From Bacillota bacterium (lineage in GTDB: Bacteria; Bacillota; Sulfobacillia; Sulfobacillales; Sulfobacillaceae): 59,579 bases of DNA. The notes under the pieces were generated by a model. It was not told the origin of the DNA. It made no database searches and saw only the letters and a list, made by a program, of their open reading frames with translations. Positions within the stretch are counted from its first letter, which is position 1, and each line of letters opens with the position of its first letter. The stretch covers positions 1 through 59,579 of the forward strand of contig JAPNUR010000020.1 in the NCBI GenBank assembly GCA_026627385.1, written 5' to 3'. Below are positions 46,806 to 54,700 of the stretch, one piece after another. Both the position numbers and the translations under genes were made by a program.

Positions 46806-47321
46806 GTGCACTTGTCCACGCAGGATCTGTTTTATGGAACCGCCGTTTTAGCAATCCTGTCGCTCGCTATCGGCATCTGGGGTGTTGCGATGGCAAACCG
46901 GGTGCGGCGTCGATACCTTCGAACCTTTGGAAGCGATAACCCCGCGGATGTCGAGGCTCTCATTACGCACCTACACGAAAAGCTTGATGCGGCGGTCGAC
47001 CAATTTGACGCGTTGAGTGGGCGCGTAGACCGCCTCGACGCGCGGGTCACCGAAGCCATCAGCCGCGTGGGGTTGGTGCGCTTTAATCCGTTCGAGGACA
47101 CCGGCTCTGACCTCTCCTTCTCGGCCGCGTTGCTGAACGACCATGGAGACGGGCTTGTGCTGACAAGCCTCTGGGGACGCGATGAAGTGCGGCTATACGC
47201 AAAGCCCATCGAACGGCATGAAAGCCGCTATGCACTGAGCCAAGAAGAGAAGCAGGCTTTAGACCTAGCGCGCCACGCGCGTCGGCCTGGACGGCTAGTG
47301 AACACTGAGGCTAAGGGCTAG
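46806..47321 (+). CDS. DUF4446 family protein
   Basis: The 171-aa protein has an N-terminal membrane helix (TAVLAILSLAIGIWGVAMA), a coiled coil (HLHEKLDAAVDQFDALSGRVDRLDARVTEAI) and the DUF4446 core (VGLVRFNPFEDTGSDLSFSAALLNDHGDGLVLTSLWGRDEVRLYAKPI). This family sits near parAB in many Firmicutes; its function is unknown. Start GTG 46806 follows TAGGAGGTC. Its C-terminus overlaps the convergent yyaC end by 27 bp. Confidence 0.92.
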   Translation: MHLSTQDLFYGTAVLAILSLAIGIWGVAMANRVRRRYLRTFGSDNPADVEALITHLHEKLDAAVDQFDALSGRVDRLDARVTEAISRVGLVRFNPFEDTGSDLSFSAALLNDHGDGLVLTSLWGRDEVRLYAKPIERHESRYALSQEEKQALDLARHARRPGRLVNTEAKG

Positions 47322-47858
47322 TGCGTCGGCTACCAGAGCTGCCATGCGCATGACGAGCGAAAGGCGGGTGTTTTGCAAAACATAGGCGTCCATCAGTCCC
47401 CCAATATTTACCGTCGCAGCGACAAAATATTGACCAATAGCCGGCAGCTCTTTTTGTACGCCAGCCCCTGGCCGAATGGAGCCGGGAGCGATAATAATGG
47501 AACCGACGTCCTCCGGCGCCCCCAAGGAAGCGTCGATGGCAAGGCAGCGAGACCGCAAAATCCGCGGTCGCTCCCGGAGCAACATGAGAAGATTGCTCCC
47601 ATGGACGGGGTGATCAAGGGTGCCTAGCACCTCGCAGGGCATGCGCCTTTTCTCCAAAAGCCGCGATCCCACTAGCGGACCAAACGCGTCGCCGGTAGCC
47701 CGATCGGTCCCGATGCAGACAATAATTTCGGGTTGACCGAGCAGGGACCAAAGCCAATCAAAACCCGCCACCAGCTGTTGTCGGCAATCCGGCCAATCGA
47801 CGCGCGTGCGCACGCGCCGTGGCTTCTCAGACCGATCAGTTATATCCGGAAAAAGCAT
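47295..47858 (-). CDS. yyaC: YyaC-like spore protease (DUF1256)
   Basis: The 187-aa protein matches DUF1256/YyaC: VCIGTDRATGDAFGPLVGSRLLEK, LGTLDHPVHGSNL, CLAIDASLGAPEDVGSIIIAPGSIRPGAGVQKELPAIGQYFVAATVNIGGLM. YyaC resembles the germination protease GPR fold and is sporulation-associated. The start is ATG 47858 after a G-rich stretch (GGGGGGG); a longer frame to 47930 adds a basic non-conserved extension. It is the only minus-strand core gene right of the origin. Confidence 0.9.
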   Translation of the reverse strand: MLFPDITDRSEKPRRVRTRVDWPDCRQQLVAGFDWLWSLLGQPEIIVCIGTDRATGDAFGPLVGSRLLEKRRMPCEVLGTLDHPVHGSNLLMLLRERPRILRSRCLAIDASLGAPEDVGSIIIAPGSIRPGAGVQKELPAIGQYFVAATVNIGGLMDAYVLQNTRLSLVMRMAALVADALALSLSVH

Positions 47859-47982
47859 CGAGCCCCCCCGCCTTTCGCGACGGCGCGCGTAGCCATGCGT
47901 CGCTAAATTTCTGATTCGATGCCGCCCCACTCAATCCTATTTTATCCAACACAGGATATAAATGTACCCGGGGGGATGACAG

Positions 47983-48975
47983 GTGAGAGCGCCATGGATA
48001 GGCATTGCGTTCACCTATGTGGGCGCGGTGGTCGGAGCTGGTTTCGCTAGCGGGCAAGAGATCTACCAGTTTTTCACACGCTTTGGCACTGGCGGATCAA
48101 TCGGCATTGCCATTGCGGGCTGCCTCTTCGCTCTTCTTGGGTACAAAGCATTGGAACGCGGGCGGCTGACTCACGCCCAAGGGCTTCATCCATTTCTGGA
48201 CCGTGTTTATCCCCAATGGGCCGTGCGTCTGGCCGAAGGTATGACGGGAGCCTTTTTGCTCGTGGGACTTGGGGTCGTGGCGTCTGGCGGAGGTGCCGCC
48301 ATTTCCGCCATGCTGAGTTGGCCCGCTTGGGTTGGGGGATGGCTGACCCTGGCCCTCGTCGCTTGGGTGACATCGCGTGGCACCAGGGCGGTCCTCGGCG
48401 CGAATACGCTCTTGGTTCCGTATTTGCTGGTTATGGTGATAGCGGTTGTCCTGGCGTCGCGACCCGCAAGCTCGCGCGCGATACCCCCAGTTCACGGCGT
48501 GGACTGGCTTTTGTCAGCGCTTTTATATGTGTCGTATAATATCTTTACCGGAGTGATGGTGCTTGTCGCGTTAGGACGTCAACTCTCGTCGCGCCGCGAC
48601 AGCGCCGCCGCAGCCTGCGGTGGAGCGCTACTGTTGACCGTTATCGCATACCTTGAGCATCGTGCGCTGCTGACGATGGGTGTCCGCGGTCCACTGCCAC
48701 TGGTGACGTTGGCGCGCCATGTAAACCCCGGACTCGGGTTGTTGTTTGCCGTGAGCCTATGGATTGCGTTATTTACGACGGGCGTTGCCGAAGCTTATGC
48801 CCTTCGTGCTCAAGGGCGTTGGTGGGTCCTTTTCGTCTGTGGTGCAGGCGCGATTGGGCTGATGGCGTTTGACCGGATGGTTGCGGTTCTCTACCCAATC
48901 ATGGGCCTACTTGCGATTTTTGTCTGGTTTCCGTTATTTTTGCCTACGGCGAATCGTCATTTTCCGGAGGGATAG
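47983..48975 (+). CDS. YkvI-family membrane transporter-like protein
   Basis: The 330-aa polytopic protein begins IGIAFTYVGAVVGAGFASGQEIYQFFTRFG, the signature of YkvI-type proteins, which share the LeuT/APC-like fold and the unwound helix 1 GAGFASGQE. About ten helices follow. The substrate is unknown. It starts at GTG 47983 with GGGGGGATG upstream, divergent from yyaC. In sporulating Firmicutes it is often close to parAB. Confidence 0.85.
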   Translation: MRAPWIGIAFTYVGAVVGAGFASGQEIYQFFTRFGTGGSIGIAIAGCLFALLGYKALERGRLTHAQGLHPFLDRVYPQWAVRLAEGMTGAFLLVGLGVVASGGGAAISAMLSWPAWVGGWLTLALVAWVTSRGTRAVLGANTLLVPYLLVMVIAVVLASRPASSRAIPPVHGVDWLLSALLYVSYNIFTGVMVLVALGRQLSSRRDSAAAACGGALLLTVIAYLEHRALLTMGVRGPLPLVTLARHVNPGLGLLFAVSLWIALFTTGVAEAYALRAQGRWWVLFVCGAGAIGLMAFDRMVAVLYPIMGLLAIFVWFPLFLPTANRHFPEG

Positions 48976-48981
48976 TTCGGG

Positions 48982-49548
48982 GTGACAGATTGGGAGCAGT
49001 ACGGGGAGGATTTGCTGCGCCGCGGCACGCTCGCCTGGGAGCGCCGGGATCGGAGTACGGCAGAGAAGCTCTTTACGCAGCTGGTTCAGCAATTTCCGGA
49101 ACGCCCTGAAGGGTATAACAAGCTAGGGGTGCTTTGCGCGGACAGCGGCCAATTGGAGGCAGCGGAACAATATTTCTTACGCGCCTTAGCGGCGGACGGT
49201 CGGCACGCTCCCGCCCTCACTAACCTTGGTAATATCTATCTCGAGCGTGGCGACGTTGACCAGGCTATCCAGCACTACCTCTTAGCTTTGAATCACGACC
49301 CCGACTACCCGCCCGCACATCGGAACCTCTCAGTGGCGTACAAGCGCCAGGGCAAATACTCGGCCTTTGTTTCGCATTTTAAGCGATCACAGCGGCTGGA
49401 CGCGCGGCGAGCCCAAGAGGACATTCGTGCTCGGGCTCGCGTAAAAGATGGCGATGGCCGGTCGATGATGGCTTGGGTTCCGCCCTGGCTGTGGTGGGTT
49501 GCAGTTGCAGCCGGGCTCCTTATTATCTTGACGGTGTTTCACCCATGA
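48982..49548 (+). CDS. TPR protein with C-terminal membrane anchor
   Basis: The 188-aa protein has three to four tetratricopeptide repeats (residues 20-125: GYNKLGVLCADSGQLEAAEQYFLRAL; ALTNLGNIYLERGDVDQAIQHYLLAL; AHRNLSVAYKRQGKYSAFVSHFKRS), a basic linker, and one C-terminal helix (WVPPWLWWVAVAAGLLIILTVF). It is probably a cytoplasmic scaffold tethered to the membrane. Start GTG 48982. The next gene overlaps it by 4 bp. Confidence 0.85.
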   Translation: MTDWEQYGEDLLRRGTLAWERRDRSTAEKLFTQLVQQFPERPEGYNKLGVLCADSGQLEAAEQYFLRALAADGRHAPALTNLGNIYLERGDVDQAIQHYLLALNHDPDYPPAHRNLSVAYKRQGKYSAFVSHFKRSQRLDARRAQEDIRARARVKDGDGRSMMAWVPPWLWWVAVAAGLLIILTVFHP

Positions 49549-49913
49549 GGGGGCGCTATCATGCCGTTCCATACCCTCTGCGCATCCTCGGAAGCCTCAT
49601 TGTCGTGGTCTTGCCCTGGGTACTCGTAGCGGCTGCCACGACCCACCGCTTGTCTACCATGCCTTTCTTTCAGACTTTGCTGGTCTTTCTTTTGGCGACG
49701 ATCGCGGCCCAAGTAGGTCTGATTGTTCGGCGGTGGGGTAGCATAAGGATAACCGCCCTTGTCACGAACGCAGTTCTGAGTATCGTGGCGGCGGCAGCTT
49801 ATGGGGTGGTGACCATGCTGGCACTTCGGCGCGGCGGGGGACCAGTGCACCCGGGGGTGGTGGCGCTTTTTACGGCCTACCTATTGGCGGTATGGTCGGG
49901 TCACCACGATTAG
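49545..49913 (+). CDS. Small polytopic membrane protein
   Basis: The 122-aa protein starts at ATG 49545 overlapping the TPR stop (ATGA), and has four hydrophobic segments: ILGSLIVVVLPWVLVAAAT, TLLVFLLATIAAQVGLIV, ALVTNAVLSIVAAAAYGVVTMLAL and VVALFTAYLLAVWSG. I do not recognise a family. Its tight coupling suggests it acts with the TPR and CvpA-like neighbours. Confidence 0.7.
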   Translation: MRGRYHAVPYPLRILGSLIVVVLPWVLVAAATTHRLSTMPFFQTLLVFLLATIAAQVGLIVRRWGSIRITALVTNAVLSIVAAAAYGVVTMLALRRGGGPVHPGVVALFTAYLLAVWSGHHD

Positions 49914-49930
49914 TCACAGGAGGTATACCC

Positions 49931-50497
49931 ATGAATTGGCTCAACCTCGCTGTTGGCGCTTACCTTGCTTGGGGAGCGCTCCATGGATTGAGACGCGGGT
50001 TGATGAGCGTGGGTTTTAGCCTGGCCGGCTACATTGTGGGAATTCTGCTTGCGGCTCATGCCGCCGCGCCTCTCGCTAGCCAGGTGCTTTCTGCAGTGCC
50101 GGTCAAAGATTGGGTGGGTCGTTACCTTCCCACGCCGGCGGCCGGTGTACCGGCGGCACGGATCGCCGCCTGGCGCCTTGTGCAAGGCCTTACCGACCTC
50201 ATCGCGTTCCTGATCATCGTGGGAGCTATCGAATTTATCGGCCGAACCGTCGGGCATATCATGACGCAAGCCATTCGTGCCATCCCTGTGGCCTCGGGGT
50301 TAAACCGCCTCGGCGGCATGGCTGCGGGAATTGTAGAACATGGCGTCGTCGCTGGGCTGGTGCTAAGCTTGCTCCTTGCGGTACCTGGCATCAACGGCTC
50401 TCCATTCGCTCGCGCGGTCCGACGCTCCCCAATAGCGACGACGGCCGTGAGAGCGTTTGATCAGTTAGGGCGCATCCCGGGGCTGAAAGACTTATAA
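49931..50497 (+). CDS. CvpA family protein
   Basis: The 188-aa membrane protein (LNLAVGAYLAWGALHGLRRGLMSVGFSLAGYIVGILLA, then LTDLIAFLIIVGAIEFIGRTVG and LNRLGGMAAGIVEHGVVAGLVLSLLLAVPG) has the CvpA pattern. CvpA was named for colicin V production; in Firmicutes related proteins occur with division/envelope genes. ATG 49931 follows CACAGGAGG. It is in the same run as the TPR and small membrane genes. Confidence 0.85.
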   Translation: MNWLNLAVGAYLAWGALHGLRRGLMSVGFSLAGYIVGILLAAHAAAPLASQVLSAVPVKDWVGRYLPTPAAGVPAARIAAWRLVQGLTDLIAFLIIVGAIEFIGRTVGHIMTQAIRAIPVASGLNRLGGMAAGIVEHGVVAGLVLSLLLAVPGINGSPFARAVRRSPIATTAVRAFDQLGRIPGLKDL

Positions 50498-50544
50498 TGG
50501 AGATCGCGCATAGTGGCGAGGGTGATGCTAGAAAGAGGTTAACG

Positions 50545-50757
50545 ATGGATAAGCCGCGTTATGAAATTGGTGACGTTGTCGAGCTCAAGAAACCGCATCC
50601 ATGTGGAAGCCGCAACTGGCAAATTTGGCGCACGGGCATAGATTTTGGGCTGAAATGCTTAGGCTGCGGTCACCGCATTATGATACCCCGCAAGGACTTC
50701 GAACGCTCCGTGCGCAAGCACCATCCGAAGGCCACCGACGAAACATCAACCCATTAA
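50545..50757 (+). CDS. DUF951 family protein
   Basis: The 70-aa protein (YEIGDVVELKKPHPCGSRNWQIWRTGIDFGLKCLGCGHRIMIPRKDFERSVRK) matches DUF951 (YyzM), a small protein with the conserved KKPHPCG and KCxGCGxxxMxPR motifs, probably binding zinc. The ATG 50545 follows AAAGAGGT; an earlier in-frame ATG (50497) adds a non-conserved leader. It sits near the parAB-dnaB segment in many Firmicutes. A variant parS-like palindrome follows. Confidence 0.93.
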   Translation: MDKPRYEIGDVVELKKPHPCGSRNWQIWRTGIDFGLKCLGCGHRIMIPRKDFERSVRKHHPKATDETSTH

Positions 50758-50768
50758 GGTCCCTCGGA

Positions 50769-50784
50769 TGTTCCTTGAGGAACA
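50769..50784. promoter_or_regulatory. Second parS-like site
   Basis: TGTTCCTTGAGGAACA differs from the site at 46018 by one central base (TTGA for TCGA). It is intergenic, between the DUF951 gene and the anti-sigma gene. Confidence 0.6.
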
Positions 50785-50934
50785 TTACCCTTGACGTCCT
50801 CTCACCTGATGCCGGATCCCATATCGATCCCTCCATTAATAAGGCAGGTAGCCCGCGATTTCCCGGCGCCGCCACCAGCTGAGAACCCGCTGTGGTTCGC
50901 CATGAAGCCAGGGCCTGAGAGGTAGGAGACGGCA

Positions 50935-51981
50935 TCAGTGACGTGCTGACGGAATCGTAAAAGGCAGTACCCAGGGTCCTTTGGTTGTATTCCACCACAA
51001 AACCTTTAGAATATAGTGTCCGGGCTGCAGCGGCCCAGACATCAGCGTAAATTGCGTCCCCCCGCCGGACCCCGAAAGGATCGGGACAGTCTGACCGTTC
51101 CCCGTGCGCTCGATAACAAATTGTGATCCACGGGCTTTGGCCCACTTTGCCGCCACCGCCGACCAATGCTGCGGCGCAGACGATGACACCGTCAACACCC
51201 CCGCGCTGGGTGCCAACAGGACGCGGTGCAGCGCGAAAATGACTCCGTGGACTCGGGCCTGGGTATGGAGGACCATGGTGCGCGAGGCTCCTGGCGGCGC
51301 CTGGTCCCATGTCAATTGCCATGGCCCGCGGTACACCGCGCCCATGGGATTCTTCGCAGTTCCTAGGTCGTAAAGGCTCAATGTCAGGCGAACTCCCGGC
51401 GTCCACACCCAAGAAGGTAGACCCGTAAAACCTACATAACCCTGGTGGGTGGTCTCATTCCACGCGGAGGTGCTGGGATATAAGGTGTTGCCAAATTGAT
51501 CGCGTAGCGTGATCTGTTGCGGCGAGATCGCCATGCCCCTCGTGGTGCGGAGAAACACCAACGTCTCGGCTACATCGGCATAGGCTCCCACAACCTGAAC
51601 GGCTACTCCATCGTGCCGATCGGTCACCGCAAGCGGCATGACTTTGTGAGTGCCCACCAAGGTACTAATTCCGGGGATGTTGAGACTTTCGGCCAGATGG
51701 TTCAAAAGCGGCGCGTTTCGTGTGGCGGCCCACGCCAGCGCATCGACCCGTGGCGCCCAATGCAGAAGGACGGCCACGAGTCCCCCGGTGGCGACGAGCG
51801 ACCAAGCCGCCCAGGTGCGCGTCCCCGCTCGGGACCGGCTAATGCGCCCGCGTGCCCCGGCTTTGGCATTTGCAATCCACTGATCGACGCGGGGTTCGGC
51901 TTGCGGCACCTGCCGATAATGCTGGCGGAGCAGGGTCTCGAGCGTGCGGTCCTGAACACTGGTCCTAAGACGGTGTGGCAT
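50935..51981 (-). CDS. Putative anti-sigma factor, single-pass membrane protein
   Basis: The start at ATG 51981 follows AAGGAGG by 7 nt. The 348-aa protein has a cytoplasmic N-terminal region of about 60 residues (RLRTSVQDRTLETLLRQHYRQVPQAEPRVDQWI), one membrane helix (WAAWSLVATGGLVAVLLHWA) and a large extracellular domain with two beta-rich parts (GVAVQVVGAYADVAETLVFLRTT; RMVLHTQARVHGVIFALHRVL), the architecture of DUF4179-type anti-sigma proteins. It overlaps the end of the sigma gene by 17 nt, which supports the pairing. Confidence 0.7.
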   Translation of the reverse strand: MPHRLRTSVQDRTLETLLRQHYRQVPQAEPRVDQWIANAKAGARGRISRSRAGTRTWAAWSLVATGGLVAVLLHWAPRVDALAWAATRNAPLLNHLAESLNIPGISTLVGTHKVMPLAVTDRHDGVAVQVVGAYADVAETLVFLRTTRGMAISPQQITLRDQFGNTLYPSTSAWNETTHQGYVGFTGLPSWVWTPGVRLTLSLYDLGTAKNPMGAVYRGPWQLTWDQAPPGASRTMVLHTQARVHGVIFALHRVLLAPSAGVLTVSSSAPQHWSAVAAKWAKARGSQFVIERTGNGQTVPILSGSGGGTQFTLMSGPLQPGHYILKVLWWNTTKGPWVLPFTIPSARH

Positions 51982-52488
51982 GGTCCAGCCTCCTTCGTAA
52001 AACCCGCAATGCACGATAAATTCGACTTTTCACGGTCGGCAGCGGAAGTCCCGTGTATTCAGCGATGGTATCGAGTGACCAGTCCATCCCGTATCGCCAG
52101 GCCAAAATCTCCTGGTCCCGTGGCGGTAAATGGGCCGACAAGTCGGCAATGTCAATCCGATTATCGATCCCAGCAAAGGGATCCAGCGGCCCGCCAACAC
52201 GTGCTGTAGGTCATTGATGTCGACCGTCGCGGGATGGCGCTTCTGACGCCGATGATGGTCAATGCACCCCCGACGGACAATAGCGAGAAACCAAGCGCGC
52301 GGATTTTTCATACATGGGAGTCGATCGCGATGAGCCCAGGCCTCCGCCACTGCCTCTTGCACGATGTCTTCCGCAACGGCGGGCTGACCGGTCCAGTAGG
52401 TGGCGAACCGCAATGCGTGCGGCCCGACGTCGTGTATCAAGTCTAGAAACGGATTGGGCTGAGGAACCTCGCCAGGACCTTGGTTCAT
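51965..52488 (-). pseudogene. ECF sigma factor, frameshifted between regions 2 and 4
   Basis: Region 2 is intact from ATG 52488 (DIVQEAVAEAWAHRDRLPCMKNPRAWFLAIVRRGCIDHHRR). Near 52190-52192 (a G3 on the coding strand) the frame is lost; adding one G gives GPLDPFAGIDNRIDIADLSAHLPPRDQEILAWRYGMDWSLDTIAEYTGLPLPTVKSRIYRALRVLRRRL, a complete region 4 that ends at 51965, overlapping the anti-sigma start. A single-base deletion or an assembly error is likely. If real, the regulator is dead and the anti-sigma gene is an orphan. Confidence 0.75.
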
Positions 52489-52639
52489 GTGCGTCCGCTC
52501 CCTTCCCTATGATAGACGTAGTCCGCTTGAGAAAAGACTCACCATGGACACCCGGATCCCCACAAAATTTTCTGGCCACAAACGCCAAGATACAGTAAGT
52601 GGACCTGAAGCGTGCCTATGCCTCCGTGATGCATTGCCG

Positions 52640-53070
52640 GTGCTTCGAGCCCAGGTCCCGGCGGACCCGTCTCACGTGATTCAGGACGTCCATCGCCCCC
52701 GGACGTCCATTCCCTGCTGGCCCCCGGTCAGGGGCTGGGAACACCTCACGCCACGGCGACAAATGTAGCGTTAGAGGACATCCTGGCGTGACGGTCCACC
52801 TTAGGGCCGTGGTATTACCTCAAAGAGGATTTGCGGCCGTTGCTCCGGGATCAGACTCCCACGGAGGCCCGGCAGGCGCGCGAGCGCACGATCATCAACA
52901 CAAGGGGACCCAGCCGCATCGCTGGACCAACGGCCTCATCGAAGGCTATCACACCCAAATCAAGCCACTTCAAACGCATCAACCATGGGTTACGCAACCG
53001 GGCCCCTTATCGCCGCAAGATGTTTATGGGCTTTCTGCCCCTTACGGCGATCCCACAATTATTGACGTAG
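52640..53070 (+). pseudogene. ISL3-like transposase C-terminal remnant
   Basis: Two frames share the C-terminal pattern of ISL3 transposases: GPWYYLKEDLRPLL and WTNGLIEGYHTQIK ('SNGxxEGxNxKIK' motif) followed, in another frame, by FKRINHGLRNRAPYRRKMFMGFLPL (the 'KRxxxGxRNxxxYRxRxL' motif). No start or catalytic Asp is intact. The remnant separates the sigma gene from the rpsF operon. Confidence 0.5.
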
Positions 53071-53083
53071 AGCCTTCTTGCCA

Positions 53084-53112
53084 TTGTCATCGTTTAAAGA
53101 ACCTGATACACT
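53084..53112 (+). promoter_or_regulatory. rpsF operon promoter
   Basis: TTGTCA (53084-53089), a 17-nt spacer and TACACT (53107-53112) lie 90 bp upstream of the rpsF start. Confidence 0.65.
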
Positions 53113-53122
53113 AATCCTGTTT

Positions 53123-53179
53123 GGGTGAAATACCCACGCCACCCTGCTCTGCCCCATGCAGAGCCTCCGGTACCCGGAG
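53123..53179 (+). promoter_or_regulatory. rpsF leader with three successive hairpins
   Basis: TGGGT/ACCCA (about 53123-53137), GCTCTGC (53146-53152)/GCAGAGC (53158-53164) and CTCCGG (53165-53170)/CCGGAG (53174-53179) form three stems; the last two abut with no spacer. The known S6:S18-binding leader motif occurs before rpsF in many bacteria, so autoregulation is plausible; I could not confirm the conserved loop bases. Confidence 0.45.
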
Positions 53180-53201
53180 TCCGTGGAGGAGGTGACAATA
53201 T

Positions 53202-53489
53202 TTGGCTCAGTACGAGTTAATGTATATCTTGAAGCCGGACCTCGGCGACGAAGCCCAGCAGGCGGCTATTGACCGTGTCCACCAAATCTTAGAAACCTCC
53301 GGCGGGACGATCGACAAGACAGACAAGTGGGGACGTCGCAAGCTCGCGTACGAAATCGCAAAGTACGGGGAGGGCTTCTATGTGGTGGTCAACTTTCATG
53401 GAGCTGGCACCATAGCGAACGAAGTCTCTCGTCTGCTTCGCATCAACGAAGATATTTTGCGGTCCATGGTCATCCGGGTGGATGAGTAG
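53202..53489 (+). CDS. rpsF: 30S ribosomal protein S6
   Basis: The 95-aa protein ([71 protein letters not shown]) is a complete S6. It starts at a rare TTG (53202), placed 8 nt after GGAGGAGG, which sets the start and may lower translation. S6 binds S18 and 16S rRNA. It heads rpsF-ssb-rpsR. Confidence 0.97.
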   Translation: MAQYELMYILKPDLGDEAQQAAIDRVHQILETSGGTIDKTDKWGRRKLAYEIAKYGEGFYVVVNFHGAGTIANEVSRLLRINEDILRSMVIRVDE

Positions 53490-53506
53490 GCAGAAAGGGG
53501 TCTATC

Positions 53507-53899
53507 ATGCTGAACCGCATTGTTTTAATCGGACGGCTGACACGCGACCCAGAAATGCGTTACACCCCGCAAGGCGTACCTGTTGCGTCATTCACCCTGG
53601 CGGTGGACCGTCCGTTTACCAACCAGCAGGGCCAACGAGAAACCGATTTTATTGACTGTTTGGCCTGGCGCAAACTGGGGGAGACCGTGGGAAACCACCT
53701 GACGAAAGGGCGCCTGGTGGCTGTAGAAGGGCGCCTGCAAGTGCGCAGTTATGAAACTCAAGACGGTAGCAAGCGGCGGGTCGCCGAAGTGGTCTGCGAT
53801 GCGGTGCGATTCCTTGACAGACCCCGAGAAGGGGCGATGCCCTCAGACGGAGGCATGGCTTCCGAAGAAACTGACCTGCCCGATGACCTCCCCTTTTAG
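53507..53899 (+). CDS. ssb: Single-stranded DNA-binding protein
   Basis: The 130-aa OB-fold protein begins [35 protein letters not shown] and includes [31 protein letters not shown]. The short Gly/Asp tail ends DLPDDLPF, the C-terminal acidic tip that binds replication and repair partners. It lies between rpsF and rpsR as usual. AAAGGGG precedes the ATG. Confidence 0.97.
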   Translation: MLNRIVLIGRLTRDPEMRYTPQGVPVASFTLAVDRPFTNQQGQRETDFIDCLAWRKLGETVGNHLTKGRLVAVEGRLQVRSYETQDGSKRRVAEVVCDAVRFLDRPREGAMPSDGGMASEETDLPDDLPF

Positions 53900-53932
53900 T
53901 GCCTTTTACGTTCTCGAGAAAGGAGGTCACTC

Positions 53933-54163
53933 ATGCGAAAAGAACGCGGCCGACGGCCCAAAAAAAAGGTTTGCGGCTTTTGTGTAGACAAGGTGCAGCG
54001 CGTAGATTACAAGGAAGCGACCCGGTTGAGACGGTACATCACGGAGCGAGGGAAAATTCTTCCACGGCGCATCTCCGGCAACTGCGCTAAACACCAACGA
54101 CAGCTCACGGTGGCTATCAAACGCTCGAGAATCATGGCGCTGTTGCCCTTTACTATCGAATAG
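53933..54163 (+). CDS. rpsR: 30S ribosomal protein S18
   Basis: The 76-aa protein ([64 protein letters not shown]) is S18 with its CxxC and a later Cys, giving the zinc-binding-type (C+) form. AAAGGAGG lies 8 nt before the ATG. It partners S6 on the ribosome. Confidence 0.97.
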   Translation: MRKERGRRPKKKVCGFCVDKVQRVDYKEATRLRRYITERGKILPRRISGNCAKHQRQLTVAIKRSRIMALLPFTIE

Positions 54164-54166
54164 GCG

Positions 54167-54192
54167 GAAAGAGCACGCGTGCGTGCTCTTTC
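54167..54192. terminator. Hairpin between rpsR and rplI
   Basis: GAAAGAGCACGC (54167-54178) pairs perfectly with GCGTGCTCTTTC (54181-54192). Only three T follow, so it is a weak terminator or processing site separating the rpsF-ssb-rpsR transcript from rplI. Confidence 0.5.
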
Positions 54193-54239
54193 GCATCTCT
54201 GCTCTCGGTCGGAATGCCTGACAAAAAGGAGAGAGGGCC

Positions 54240-54683
54240 ATGCGAGTCATCTTTCAAGCAGACGTCAAAGGGCTTGCTAAAAAAGGCGAAATCAAAGAGG
54301 TTAAAGATGGCTATGCTCGCAATTATCTCATTCCTAAAGGCTACGCCATTGAGGCGACAGCCGGTCGCGAACGCCAACTTCAAGAGCACCTGAAACGTCA
54401 ACAAGAGCGCGAGGCTCGCGAACGCCAGGCCATGCAACTCTTGGCGGATGAGCTGCGAGGCCGCGTGGTTGAAGTCAAAGCTCGCGTTGGCACCAATGAC
54501 CGACTGTTTGGAGCGGTCACTAACGCAGACGTGGCCCAGGCCTTGGCAGCGCTGGGCTACACCATCGATCGTAAAAAAATCCAGATGGAGCCGATCAAGA
54601 ACCTGGGTGAGCGCGAAGCGATCCTGCACCTGTACGCGGGGATTAGCGTTCCCATCCTTGTGCGTGTCCGCGCTGATTCATAG
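54240..54683 (+). CDS. rplI: 50S ribosomal protein L9
   Basis: The 147-aa protein has the L9 N-domain ([37 protein letters not shown]), a long connecting helix ([16 protein letters not shown]) and the C-domain ([19 protein letters not shown]...[37 protein letters not shown]). AAGGAGAGAGGGCC precedes the ATG. It lies in the rpsF-to-dnaB segment. Confidence 0.97.
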   Translation: MRVIFQADVKGLAKKGEIKEVKDGYARNYLIPKGYAIEATAGRERQLQEHLKRQQEREARERQAMQLLADELRGRVVEVKARVGTNDRLFGAVTNADVAQALAALGYTIDRKKIQMEPIKNLGEREAILHLYAGISVPILVRVRADS

Positions 54684-54700
54684 AGGGGAGGGCCTCCCGG

